Shown: positions 5,499 through 13,435, counted from the first letter of the stretch. The stretch is DNA of 18,792 bases from CAZGXI01 sp964529715 (GCA_964529715.1 CAZGXI010000059.1:1-18792), one strand, 5' to 3'. Numbers and translations: made by a program. The notes: a model not told the origin generated them from the sequence alone.

Positions 5499-8400
5499 CC
5501 GTGTTGTGGACCGACCTGGGCGACGGGGTGTTTGCCGAACGGCAGGCGCGGGCTTTGAAGTCGGCGCTGTCCGACCTCATGATCGCCAGCGAGCGCGACG
5601 GGGCGACCAGCCGCGAGCTGGCCAACCTGTACGCCACGTCGATCATGGTCTACGCCTGCGCCAACCTGCGCGCCCGCGCGGTGGCTTCCGTGCCCCTCAA
5701 GCTCGTCGATGCGGCAGGTGAGGATGTGCCGCAGGCGGAACCACTGGCCCGCGCCCTCAAGGCCGGGTTGCGCGAGGTGATGCGGCGCAGCGAACTCACG
5801 ATTTACTTCTGGGGGCGGAACCTGCTCTACAAGCGGCGCAACGTCTTCGGGACGGTGGTGGGGCTGCGCTGGCTGAATCCGACCCTGTGGACACCGGAGA
5901 CCAGCTACGGGCGCGGGCTGCAAGGATTCCGCGTCCACCGGGCGATGCAGGACCAGGAGCGCACCTCAGCGGGAATGCTCATCCCCCTGAAGGACGCAGT
6001 TTACCTGCATCTGGTGGATTTCGCTGATGATTTCGACGGCATTGCGCCTGCTGAAGTCGCCTTCCTTGAAGCAGGTCTCGAAGTCGAGATGGCAACCACC
6101 ACCGTCAGTTTCTTCCGCAACCGGGCTATCCCGGCCCTGATCTTGCAGCCTGCAAAAGAAGCTGTTGAGCATCAGGGCAGCCAGGACTTGCTCCCCAGGA
6201 AGGATGACGTCAACAAGCTGACCGACTTCCTGCGCCGCGTGGTCAAGGGCAGCCGCAACGCCGGGCGGACGGTGGTCCAACCCGTGCGTTGGGAGGCGGT
6301 GCTCTTGCAGCAGAACTTCAAGGACCTCGCCATGAGCGAGTTGTCCCAGGAAACCCGCCGCTCGGTCGCCATCGCCTCCGAGGTTCCTTACGAGCTGGTC
6401 GTGCCGACGGCCAGCAGCTACGCGCAGCTCTACGACACGCGGCGCGGCTGGTACGAGGGGTGGGTCAGGCCGCAGGTCGAATGGTACTGCGAGGGCTTCA
6501 CCGGGCAGTTGGCCGTCGAGGGTGGTCCCGGATGGCAGGTGATCCCCGACTTCGATGCAGTCGCCGCCATGAAAGAAGATGCGGCGGCGCGGCAGAACCG
6601 GGTCACGGCCATGGTGCAGGCGGGCCTGCTGGACCTGGGCCGGGCGCAGCGGGAGTTGGGCGACGACCAACCCGACGCGCTGCTGGACGGCCTCTACATC
6701 GTGAACGGCGTCCCTGTGCCGCGTGAACGCCTTCGGGAAATCTGGGCGCTCCAATTCGGCGCGAAGCAGGCGGGGGCAGGAGTGGACGGCCAGCAGGTAG
6801 GGGCGGCACCAGGCATGACACCGGCCAGTATCGTTCCAGGAAATGGGCAGAATCCGCCCAAGATGATAGGCCAGGACACATCCGCCGGGCAGGTGGCCGA
6901 GGAGAGTCCGAAGTTGCCGCCGCGCCCGCCATCTCCCCAATCGAATGGCAGTGGCGTAGGGACAAAGAGCGCGGTCCCAGCGGGTGACGCCCCCGACCCG
7001 GAACACGAGGACACGCCGCCTGTGTCTGCGTCGCCGTCACCACCGGCTGATCCACAAATGCCGGATGAGCCGTTCCGTGAACTGAAATCCTGGGCCTACG
7101 TGTCGGCCCGCAAGGGTACGGACTATCCCTTCGAGGTCCGCGATCTGCCGGTCGATACGGCGGCCTATGTTCGCCTGTTGATTGCCACCGGTGCTGATGG
7201 TCTGCTGTCCACCGATGATCTGATCGCCGCTGGCCACGCCGATTACGTCGCCCATCACCTGACCGGGCAGAAGTCATATTCCGAGACGGCCCTGAACTAC
7301 CGCGCCACCCTCCTGGACCTGGTGCGCAAGGCGTTCGACGAGGGCAGTCTGAAGCAGGGCGAACCGGCCATCTCCCGCCAGCAGTTCGGGGACCTGGGCC
7401 GGGCGGAGATCACTGCCGCCTTCCGGCAGGCGTTCCTGGACGGCTTGCGCGAGGCCGGGGTGAACGCCGACACGCTGGCCGACGACGAGGAAGCGGAGTT
7501 GGTGCTGCGCATTAAGGCCGAGCGGACCTACTTCACCGCCCTCGCCAATGACTTGTACAGGGAGGCGCTGCCGATCTACCGGAACGTGATCAACCTGCAG
7601 CGCCGGGCCAATGCACACGGCGTCGTCTTCGAGGAACGGGCCGCCCTTCAGCGGCAGGCCGTCGAGGGCTACCGGGATTTCATCAAGGCGCGGGAGCGCA
7701 TGGAACAGCGCATCGACGGTTACGTGTTCAAGGGCCTTGAGCAAATCCACACCCTCGGACGGCTCTACGGCCAGAAGAACAAGATGCAGAAGTGGGTCCG
7801 CGATCCAATGAAGGACTCGTGCCGTTCCTGCCTGGCACTGGACGGCCAGATTCACCGGGCGAGGGAGTTTCTTAAGTACGTCATTCCTCAAGATAGCCGT
7901 CTGCTCTGTCACGGGGATCATTGCGGTTGCCATCTGGAAGACACGACCGAGCGAGCGCGAGGACGACTCGCCCGCGTACCGCTCAACCGGGGTGCGAAGG
8001 CGGAGAGCGGCGGGGAACTGGTGGAGTACGTCGGCGCGATTGCGGCGAAGTCGGCAGGGAGTATGGATGTCGGCTTCTATGTCTCCCTGGCGGGCGACTC
8101 GGCCCTGGTGAAGCTGCGCCACCAGATCGCAGAAGTGATCGGCAGCCTGGCCGGTATCGAGTGGCAGGACTCGCTGGATTTGCACCTGTCGTTAGCTTAT
8201 GCCGCCGAACCGCAGCCGACGACGGCCATTGCGCGGCTGGCGGAGTCGTTCGAGCAGGCGTTTCTGGACATACCCCCGTTTGCGGCGGTGATCACGGGGC
8301 TGGAAATCTGGGACACGTACCCACAACGTGGGCATACCCCTGACGGCGGGAAGACGCTGGTCGCCCTGGTCGAGCCATCCGATGCGCTCAAGGCGCTGCA

Positions 8401-8689
8401 GGTGGCAGCGGTTGAGGTTCTGGCAGGGCAGGAGATTCCGGTCAGTGAATTCGGCCAGCAGGAGAATTACAAGCCGCATGTCACGCTGGCGAAGGGGCCG
8501 ACCCTGCCTGCTGAAGTGCCCGGCGGGATTGCTGTAATCGGTGAAAGCGAGAAGGCGCAGGTATGGCTCGACAACGTCTGCCTTGTCACGCCGGAGAGCG
8601 TGATTACCGCTGTCCCACTGTGGGTCGGGGGTGCAGAAGAACCGGCTGAGACGGAGGCGGTCCGCGAGACGGGCACGGTGATGAACTGA
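5495..8689 (+). CDS. Portal / Mu-F-like head protein / 2H phosphoesterase fusion
   Basis: The product is one 1064-aa polypeptide with three parts. Residues 1-420 are a phage portal protein (YATSIMVYACANLRARAVASVP near residue 50; ATASSYAQLYDTR-type region near 310), the ring through which DNA enters the capsid. Residues 425-525 are a Pro/Gly/Ser-rich linker. Residues about 530-830 match Mu F-like minor head proteins and end with the paired cysteine motifs SCRSC (C776, C779) and CHGDHCGCH (C805, C810, C812). Residues about 855-1040 form a LigT/2H phosphoesterase with both catalytic motifs, HLS (H897) and HVT (H995). ATG 5495 overlaps a TGA of the neighbouring terL frame. Portal-MuF fusions are known in phages; the added 2H domain is unusual. 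It could process 2',3'-cyclic phosphates or cyclic oligonucleotides (inference). Confidence 0.82.
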   Translation: MTVLWTDLGDGVFAERQARALKSALSDLMIASERDGATSRELANLYATSIMVYACANLRARAVASVPLKLVDAAGEDVPQAEPLARALKAGLREVMRRSELTIYFWGRNLLYKRRNVFGTVVGLRWLNPTLWTPETSYGRGLQGFRVHRAMQDQERTSAGMLIPLKDAVYLHLVDFADDFDGIAPAEVAFLEAGLEVEMATTTVSFFRNRAIPALILQPAKEAVEHQGSQDLLPRKDDVNKLTDFLRRVVKGSRNAGRTVVQPVRWEAVLLQQNFKDLAMSELSQETRRSVAIASEVPYELVVPTASSYAQLYDTRRGWYEGWVRPQVEWYCEGFTGQLAVEGGPGWQVIPDFDAVAAMKEDAAARQNRVTAMVQAGLLDLGRAQRELGDDQPDALLDGLYIVNGVPVPRERLREIWALQFGAKQAGAGVDGQQVGAAPGMTPASIVPGNGQNPPKMIGQDTSAGQVAEESPKLPPRPPSPQSNGSGVGTKSAVPAGDAPDPEHEDTPPVSASPSPPADPQMPDEPFRELKSWAYVSARKGTDYPFEVRDLPVDTAAYVRLLIATGADGLLSTDDLIAAGHADYVAHHLTGQKSYSETALNYRATLLDLVRKAFDEGSLKQGEPAISRQQFGDLGRAEITAAFRQAFLDGLREAGVNADTLADDEEAELVLRIKAERTYFTALANDLYREALPIYRNVINLQRRANAHGVVFEERAALQRQAVEGYRDFIKARERMEQRIDGYVFKGLEQIHTLGRLYGQKNKMQKWVRDPMKDSCRSCLALDGQIHRAREFLKYVIPQDSRLLCHGDHCGCHLEDTTERARGRLARVPLNRGAKAESGGELVEYVGAIAAKSAGSMDVGFYVSLAGDSALVKLRHQIAEVIGSLAGIEWQDSLDLHLSLAYAAEPQPTTAIARLAESFEQAFLDIPPFAAVITGLEIWDTYPQRGHTPDGGKTLVALVEPSDALKALQVAAVEVLAGQEIPVSEFGQQENYKPHVTLAKGPTLPAEVPGGIAVIGESEKAQVWLDNVCLVTPESVITAVPLWVGGAEEPAETEAVRETGTVMN

Positions 8690-8742
8690 TCGCCGCCCAC
8701 CGCGAAGGTGTATGCATCGCGGCAGGCGGCGGCAGGAAGAGC

Positions 8743-8764
8743 AGGAGGGTACGTTATGCAGTGA
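8743..8764 (+). pseudogene. Truncated gene start: ribosome site plus two-codon ORF
   Basis: A strong ribosome-binding sequence AGGAGGG (8743-8749) is followed by ATG CAG TGA (8756-8764). It looks like the start of the next phage structural gene cut off after two codons, marking where the prophage remnant ends. A deliberate minigene is an alternative. Confidence 0.35.
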
Positions 8765-8792
8765 TCTCAACGTCCTTTGATGCGGTCCTCGG

Positions 8793-8820
8793 AAAACAGG
8801 CGCGCTCAACCGCGCCTGTT
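8793..8820 (-). terminator. Rho-independent terminator of the LuxR-type gene
   Basis: AACAGGCGCG (8795-8804) and CGCGCCTGTT (8811-8820) form a perfect 10-bp stem with a 6-nt loop. Read leftward it is followed by TT on top of the stem's own T pair, giving a four-T run. It overlaps the stop codon of the gene at 8819-9082. Confidence 0.7.
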
Positions 8821-9082
8821 ACATTTCCGGGTAGCGGTCGAAGAAAGCGCTGAACAGGCGAACCAGGGTGTAGCGGTTCGGACGGGTATCCAGCGCGCCC
8901 AGGTTGTCCAGCAGGTCGTACACGGTCGTCAAATGCCCGGCGACCACGCTGGAAGCGATATAGAGTTGATCGGCCACGTCCTGGTTGCTCAGTCCCCGGC
9001 TTACCAGGCGCACCACGTCCCGCTGGCGCGGCGTCAGGTCCAGGTAGAACCGCAGCAGTTGGGTATCCGTCGCTTCAAACAT
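8819..9082 (-). CDS. Minimal LuxR-type HTH regulator
   Basis: The product is 87 aa and consists of little more than a LuxR/GerE helix-turn-helix: LTPRQRDVVRLVSRGLSNQD then VADQLYIASSVVAGHLTTVY (residues 16-55), followed by a helical tail LVRLFSAFFDRYPEM. There is no receiver, PAS or ligand-binding domain, so activity must be set by abundance or a partner. The start is supported by GGAGG six to ten bases upstream on the minus strand. It is divergent from the TPR gene pair, with a 122-bp shared regulatory region, and a terminator overlaps its stop. It probably controls the neighbouring TPR genes; that is inferred from layout only. Confidence 0.8.
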   Translation of the reverse strand: MFEATDTQLLRFYLDLTPRQRDVVRLVSRGLSNQDVADQLYIASSVVAGHLTTVYDLLDNLGALDTRPNRYTLVRLFSAFFDRYPEM

Positions 9083-9145
9083 CTTCCACCTCCCATGAAC
9101 TTGATCGTCTTTGATGACAGGGTAGAAGAAAGCTGCCGCCTGCTG

Positions 9146-9184
9146 TATAACCGTCCTGTCGGTTGACGCCTACAGGTCTGTAGG
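9146..9184 (+). promoter_or_regulatory. Candidate -10 and operator in the divergent intergenic region
   Basis: TATAAC (9146-9151) is a possible -10 box for the TPR genes, though no good -35 is seen. Just downstream, CCTACAG (9169-9175) and CTGTAGG (9178-9184) form a 16-bp palindrome with a GT centre. That is a plausible dimer-binding site for the divergent LuxR-type protein. Confidence 0.35.
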
Positions 9185-9204
9185 GCCGGACAGGGAGGAA
9201 AGCT

Positions 9205-10215
9205 GTGGAGCCGCTTGCCGTCGATACGGATGTCGGGCTGGTGCTGGACACGCGCCAGCAGTGCCTCGTCGAGGTCTTCCAGGAATTCGCCCGCGCTCAC
9301 ACCCCGCTGCTGGAAACGCCGGACGTTCACCGGGCGCTCGCCGCCCTCGACCCGGAACTGGGGAACGTCGCGGCCATCTTCGATCCCCTGCTCGACCCGG
9401 AAACGGTTCTGCCGGTGGGAGAGCTGCTTGCCCTGTACCTGAGCCTGGCAGGCTACCTGCACATGCGCGAGCTGTGGGCAGAAAGGCGGGACTGGGGTGC
9501 CGCGATCCTGCGGCGGGGATTCCGGGTCGGCCAGGGCCGCGCTGCCGCGTTCTTCAACAGCCTGGGCATGGCCTACGACGACCTGGGCGATTACGCGATG
9601 GCGGTCCAGCTCTACGAGGGCTGCATCGACCTGTGGCACGTCGATGAAGACGACCCCGTCCTGTCGCGGGTCTACAGCAACCTGGGCATGGCCTACTGGA
9701 AGCTGGACGACCTGGATAAGGCGCAGGATTACGTCCGCCGCGCGATGGCGATGGAACGACAAAAGGGCAGGCTCCGTGCGCTGGCGATGTCGCTGATGAA
9801 CCTCGCCTACATCCACTATTCCAGGTGGGAGATGGCCGAGTGCCTGGACCTGACCCGCCAGGCGATGGAAATCGCCGAGGAACTGCGCGATCCGTACCTG
9901 GAAGCTCAGTTCACTGGCGCGCTGGCCGTCAACATGGTGGCGAACCTGATGTTCGACGAGGCGGCCCCGATCTACGAGCGGGCACTGGAACACCTGGCCG
10001 CGTTCGGGGATGCGATTACCCTGGCGCGCACGCGATTCAACTACGCCCTGCTGTGCCGGGTGCTCAAGCGGAACGATCAGGCCCGGCAGCTTGCACTAGA
10101 CGCGCTGGATGTTTTCGAGCGCTACCGGCTGCCCGAAGCCAACCAGGCGCGCAAGCTGCTGACCGACCTGGCCGTCCAGGGAGCGCAGGCAGCAGAACAG
10201 GCAGGGCAGCCGTGA
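9205..10215 (+). CDS. TPR-repeat protein (paralogue 1)
   Basis: The product is 336 aa. After an N-terminal helical segment (VEVFQEFARAHTPLLETPDV, then ALDPELGNVAAIFDPLL) that resembles the region linking NB-ARC and TPR parts in STAND proteins, at least four or five tetratricopeptide repeats are visible. Examples are FFNSLGMAYDDLGDYAMAVQ, YSNLGMAYWKLDDLDKAQDY, LMNLAYIHYSRWEMAECLDL and FNYALLCRVLKRNDQARQLA. TPRs are protein-interaction scaffolds. GTG 9205 follows GGGAGGAAA at good distance. Its stop overlaps the GTG of paralogue 2 (GTGA), so the two are translationally coupled. No catalytic domain, signal peptide or membrane segment is seen. Likely partners are the other products of this cluster. 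Confidence 0.82.
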   Translation: MEPLAVDTDVGLVLDTRQQCLVEVFQEFARAHTPLLETPDVHRALAALDPELGNVAAIFDPLLDPETVLPVGELLALYLSLAGYLHMRELWAERRDWGAAILRRGFRVGQGRAAAFFNSLGMAYDDLGDYAMAVQLYEGCIDLWHVDEDDPVLSRVYSNLGMAYWKLDDLDKAQDYVRRAMAMERQKGRLRALAMSLMNLAYIHYSRWEMAECLDLTRQAMEIAEELRDPYLEAQFTGALAVNMVANLMFDEAAPIYERALEHLAAFGDAITLARTRFNYALLCRVLKRNDQARQLALDALDVFERYRLPEANQARKLLTDLAVQGAQAAEQAGQP

Positions 10216-11252
10216 TCGTCGAGCGCTCCGTCGGGGACGTGCTGGATACGGGCCGCGTTACCCTCGTCGAGGCGTTGAACGAGTTCGCCGGTGAGGTCGC
10301 GCCGCAGTTGGCATCGGCGCGGTCACGCCCGGCGCTGGCGCAGCTCGACCTGGAACTGCCCAACGTGGCGGCGGTTCTCGACGTGCTGCTGGCTCTCGAC
10401 CCGGCCCGTTCCCCCGATCCCGTGACTTATCTGATCGCCCTCAACCTGATCCTGAGCCTGGAACGCTATCTGAGCGTGCGCGGGCTGTGGTGGGAGAAAC
10501 TGCGCTGGGGACGCGCGCTGCTGGCCTACCGGGCCGGGGTTCGGGCGGAGGTTCTTTCCGTCGTCTACAACCTGGTCGGCTCGGCGCTGAGCGAACTGGG
10601 CGAGGATGAACAGGCCATCGACCTGTATATGCTGGCTATTGAAACCTCCGGTCTGCCCGAAGACGACCCGGAACTGGCGCGGGTCTACGGCAACCTGGGT
10701 GTCGCGTACTGGAACCTGGGACGGCTGGACGAAGCACTCGTTTACTGCTACCGGGTCTTTGAACTGGAACGCGACCGGGGAAACCGCTATGAAATGGCGG
10801 CGGCAATGGCGAACGTCGCCCAGCTCCTCTTTGATCGCGGCGACGTGGATACCAGCCTGGCCGCGACCCTAGAAGCGATCCAGATCGCCGAGGAGATCGG
10901 CGACGCGATCCTGCTGGCTCACCTCACGGCCACGACTGCCACTCACCTGATGGGCACGCCCCTGCGTGACGAGGCCGGGCCGATCTTCGAAGAGGCGCTG
11001 AAGATGCTGGCAAAGATCGGAGACGAGATCGGGGCGGCGCTGACGCGCCTGAACTACGCCGTGTTCTGCCACCTGTCCGGCCAGCCGGACCGCGCCTGGC
11101 AGCTTGCCCGCGAAAGCCTGGCGCTGTTCGAGCGCTATGCCATGCCGGACGCGGCCAAAGCGCGCCGCCTGCTGGCCGACCTGGACGGGCAGGCTACGCC
11201 GGAGGACCTCCCGCCTTCTGGCGGTTCCACAGCTCCGTCAGCGGGCCGTTGA
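10212..11252 (+). CDS. TPR-repeat protein (paralogue 2)
   Basis: The product is 346 aa and a clear paralogue of the preceding gene along its whole length. Compare TLVEALNEFAGEVAPQL and LDLELPNVAAVLDVLL at the N-terminus with the equivalents in paralogue 1; YGNLGVAYWNLGRLDEALVY matches YSNLGMAYWKLDDLDKAQDY. The TPRs run from about residue 110 to 330. GTG 10212 overlaps the upstream TGA. The C-terminus extends beyond the last repeat into a Pro/Ser/Gly tail and overlaps the 3' end of the convergent NB-ARC gene by 59 nt. The pair looks like an old tandem duplication. Function is unknown; it is probably a sensor or scaffold. Confidence 0.82.
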   Translation: MIVERSVGDVLDTGRVTLVEALNEFAGEVAPQLASARSRPALAQLDLELPNVAAVLDVLLALDPARSPDPVTYLIALNLILSLERYLSVRGLWWEKLRWGRALLAYRAGVRAEVLSVVYNLVGSALSELGEDEQAIDLYMLAIETSGLPEDDPELARVYGNLGVAYWNLGRLDEALVYCYRVFELERDRGNRYEMAAAMANVAQLLFDRGDVDTSLAATLEAIQIAEEIGDAILLAHLTATTATHLMGTPLRDEAGPIFEEALKMLAKIGDEIGAALTRLNYAVFCHLSGQPDRAWQLARESLALFERYAMPDAAKARRLLADLDGQATPEDLPPSGGSTAPSAGR

Positions 11253-12579
11253 CGAACCAGCGCGTCATGGCGTGGATGTCGTAGCTCATCTGCGCGACCA
11301 GGGCGTGCGGCGCGGCTTCGAGCAGCGCCATCCGCACCAGTTCCGCGACGGCCCGGTTGAAGGTCGGGTCGTCCAGTTCGCTCACCGGTTGGAGCATCGA
11401 GCGCAGCGCGCCGACCCGGAACGTGGCCGCGCCGATCAGCAGCTTTTGGGCGGGCCGGGACAACTTGCGCCAGATGGCGAAGTAGATGAAGCGGTAGATG
11501 TCCTGCTCGTCCACCACCCCTTCCAGGCGGGCGAGTTCTTCGTCCAGCGCGATCCCCAGGAGCGCCTGGCTGACGACGAGCTTGAGGGCGAGCGGCATGC
11601 CCCCCGTCGTCGTGAAGATGCGCCGGAGCAGGGCCTCGTCCGCCTGCAGCAGTGTCTTCGCGCCGCGTGCGTTCGCTTCGTCTCGCAGCAGGTCCAGCGA
11701 CGCCGGTTCGGACAGGCCGCGCACGAACCGGTCGTACACGACATCCACGTCCACCAGGCGCTCCCGGCTGGTGATCAGGACCTTGCTGGGCCGCGCGCCG
11801 CCCGCCGGGCTGACCAGGGAGTGCAGCAGCGCGGCGACCTCGTGGACCGCTTCCAGGGATTCCAGGTTGTCCAGCACGACCAGATAGCTGCCCGCCCGCA
11901 CCGCTTCCCGAAGCTGCCGCCGCAGCGCGTCCGGCGGCAGTGACGCCAGCGCGCCGAAGCCCAATTGCCCGGCGATGGTCAGCAGGACACCGTGCGGGTT
12001 GACCCGCTGCTCCTGCCGCACGCGGATCGTCACCCCGGCGAATTCCTCAGAGCGGGCGCTTTGCCAGGCCAGCGCGTCGAAGCGGCCCGACACCATCGCG
12101 CGGGTGGCGACTTCGTAGGCAATGGCCGTTTTGCCGATGCCGCCCAGGCCGGATACCACGATCACCGGTCGGGCGGCAGGATTCGCCAGGTGATCGACCA
12201 GTTCCGCCACAATGTCGTCGCGGCCTACCAGCCGGTCGAACGGGCGGGCGGGCAGGTATTCCATCCCGGTGGTGTAGGCCAGGGCGGGAAAGTACGCTGT
12301 GCGTTCCTGCGCGTCGAGGTCGCGGCGGCCCAGGCTGCGCAGCATCCGGCTGACCTCGGCCAGCGTGGTGACGCCGCCCGCCTCTGCCAGGGCTGACAGC
12401 ACCCGCAGCGCCACGTCATGGGGCGGCTTGCGGCGATCCTTTTCCCAGTGCCCGATGGCATCGTCGGTGTAGGCGAGGCCGAGCGTGCTCAGGTGATCGG
12501 CGAACGCGGTGAGGGTGGCGAACCCGGCCCGGAGCCGCGCCTCGCGCAGCAGGGTCCCGAAGGTGATTTCGTCGGCCAT
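11194..12579 (-). CDS. XRE-HTH / NB-ARC STAND ATPase
   Basis: The product is 461 aa. Residues 8-80 form an XRE-like helix-turn-helix (TLLREARLRAGFATLTAFAD then DDAIGHWEKDRRKPPHDVAL). Residues 105-345 are an NB-ARC NTPase with P-loop GLGGIGKT (144-151), Walker B YLVVLDNLE (232-240), sensor KVLITSRER (266-274) and GGMPLAL (326-332). A winged helix with an MHD-like HAMTRWF (436-442) ends the protein. The C-terminal TPR or other sensor repeats usual in this architecture are absent, while two separate TPR proteins are encoded convergently. ATG 12579 is chosen because the HTH starts right after it; no clear ribosome site is seen. STAND proteins oligomerise on sensing a trigger and serve in transcription control or phage defence. 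Confidence 0.85.
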   Translation of the reverse strand: MADEITFGTLLREARLRAGFATLTAFADHLSTLGLAYTDDAIGHWEKDRRKPPHDVALRVLSALAEAGGVTTLAEVSRMLRSLGRRDLDAQERTAYFPALAYTTGMEYLPARPFDRLVGRDDIVAELVDHLANPAARPVIVVSGLGGIGKTAIAYEVATRAMVSGRFDALAWQSARSEEFAGVTIRVRQEQRVNPHGVLLTIAGQLGFGALASLPPDALRRQLREAVRAGSYLVVLDNLESLEAVHEVAALLHSLVSPAGGARPSKVLITSRERLVDVDVVYDRFVRGLSEPASLDLLRDEANARGAKTLLQADEALLRRIFTTTGGMPLALKLVVSQALLGIALDEELARLEGVVDEQDIYRFIYFAIWRKLSRPAQKLLIGAATFRVGALRSMLQPVSELDDPTFNRAVAELVRMALLEAAPHALVAQMSYDIHAMTRWFVNGPLTELWNRQKAGGPPA

Positions 12580-12625
12580 AGGAGAGGCGCTTCTGTGGAA
12601 AAACGGCGCACAGCCGCATTGTAAC

Positions 12626-12659
12626 AAAAAGCCCGCCTACGTGGAAAATAGGCGGGCTT
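12626..12659 (-). terminator. Rho-independent terminator at the trailer end of CRISPR array 1
   Basis: AAGCCCGCCT (12629-12638) and AGGCGGGCTT (12650-12659) form a perfect 10-bp stem. Read leftward it is followed by TTTTT. It abuts the degenerate last repeat of array 1, so it would end the leftward pre-crRNA transcript before the NB-ARC gene. Confidence 0.75.
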
Positions 12660-13225
12660 CTCGATTCCCCCGAAGGGGATTATGGCTGCCGCGACCGGTT
12701 CAGCGTCACCGTAAGTGGCGCCCAACCGACCGCCGCGTTTCAATCCCCCGAAGGGGATTATGGCTGCCGCGACGTCGCCGCGGGAATCTCCGCCGCGATG
12801 GACGCATTCGGTTTCAATCCCCCGAAGGGGATTATGGCTGCCGTGACCCTGGTACAACTGCCATCATCGGCGGTTTCACAGTTGAGTTTCAATCCCCCGA
12901 AGGGGATTATGGCTGCCGTGACGCGTCTACAAGGCTGTTGCCGGACCTGGTGTTGTCGATAGTTTCAATCCCCCGAAGGGGATTATGGCTGCCGTGACCC
13001 GTTTGTCTGGACCTACAGTCCGGGGGCACAGGAGCCGTTTCAATCCCCCGAAGGGGATTATGGCTGCCGTGACACCTTCGGCCAAGGACAGATTTGCCTC
13101 AGCCTCGAATGTTTCAATCCCCCGAAGGGGATTATGGCTGCCGTGACCCGTATGCGCAGTGCGGATAACACTGCGCGTAAGTTCTAGGGTTTCAATCCCC
13201 CGAAGGGGATTATGGCTGCCGTGAC
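12659..13225 (-). CRISPR. CRISPR array 1: 8 repeats of 37 nt, 7 spacers
   Basis: Repeats start at 12659, 12737, 12811, 12886, 12962, 13037, 13111 and 13189, each 37 nt. On the + strand they begin GTTTCAATCCCCCGAAGGGG and end GGCTGCCGTGAC. Spacers are 37-41 nt (41, 37, 38, 39, 38, 37, 41 from left to right). The leftmost repeat has lost its first bases (degenerate trailer end), and the two leftmost repeats read GCCGCGAC where the others read GCCGTGAC. The minus strand is the crRNA sense: there the repeat ends GGGGATTGAAAC, the usual 3' end that yields the ATTGAAAC crRNA handle. The leader is therefore on the right. The sense repeat folds as AATCCCC-TTCG-GGGGATT, a UUCG tetraloop hairpin. Repeat form fits type I or III; no effector gene is present to decide. 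Confidence 0.97.
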
Positions 13226-13435
13226 CCTCGTTTGGCCCACACTCAATTCTAGCACGGATCGCGTCGAATCGCGCAATCTCGCCCCAACCTGATCGACTTC
13301 CGGGCTGCTCGAAAATGGATCGCTTTTTCGGCACTTTTAGCGAGCCATCCGACTCCGAACGGCCTTTTTCGACCCCCTGATCTCGCCGGATCGCGCTGCG
13401 GCGCGCCGGATCGCCTTTTCCGGGCCGGGGCCAAA
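13226..13435 (-). promoter_or_regulatory. CRISPR leader 1 with extended -10 promoter
   Basis: This 210-nt stretch aligns without gaps to the leader of array 2 (18029-18238). Conserved blocks include CGTTTGGCCCACAC at the repeat boundary, CGCGCAATCTCGC, CTTCCGGGC, CGAAAATGG, and TTTTCCGGGC near the far end. Read leftward, TGC-TAGAAT (-10 at 13251-13246) with TTGCGC 19 nt upstream (13276-13271) would start transcription about 14 nt before the first repeat. The remaining stretch to 13579 holds no gene; it must contain the rightward promoter of the cas operon, which I cannot place with confidence. Confidence 0.75.

Noticed and set aside
12509..12997. Open frames running through CRISPR array 1 (and similarly through array 2)
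   Set aside because: They are periodic translations of the repeats, not genes.
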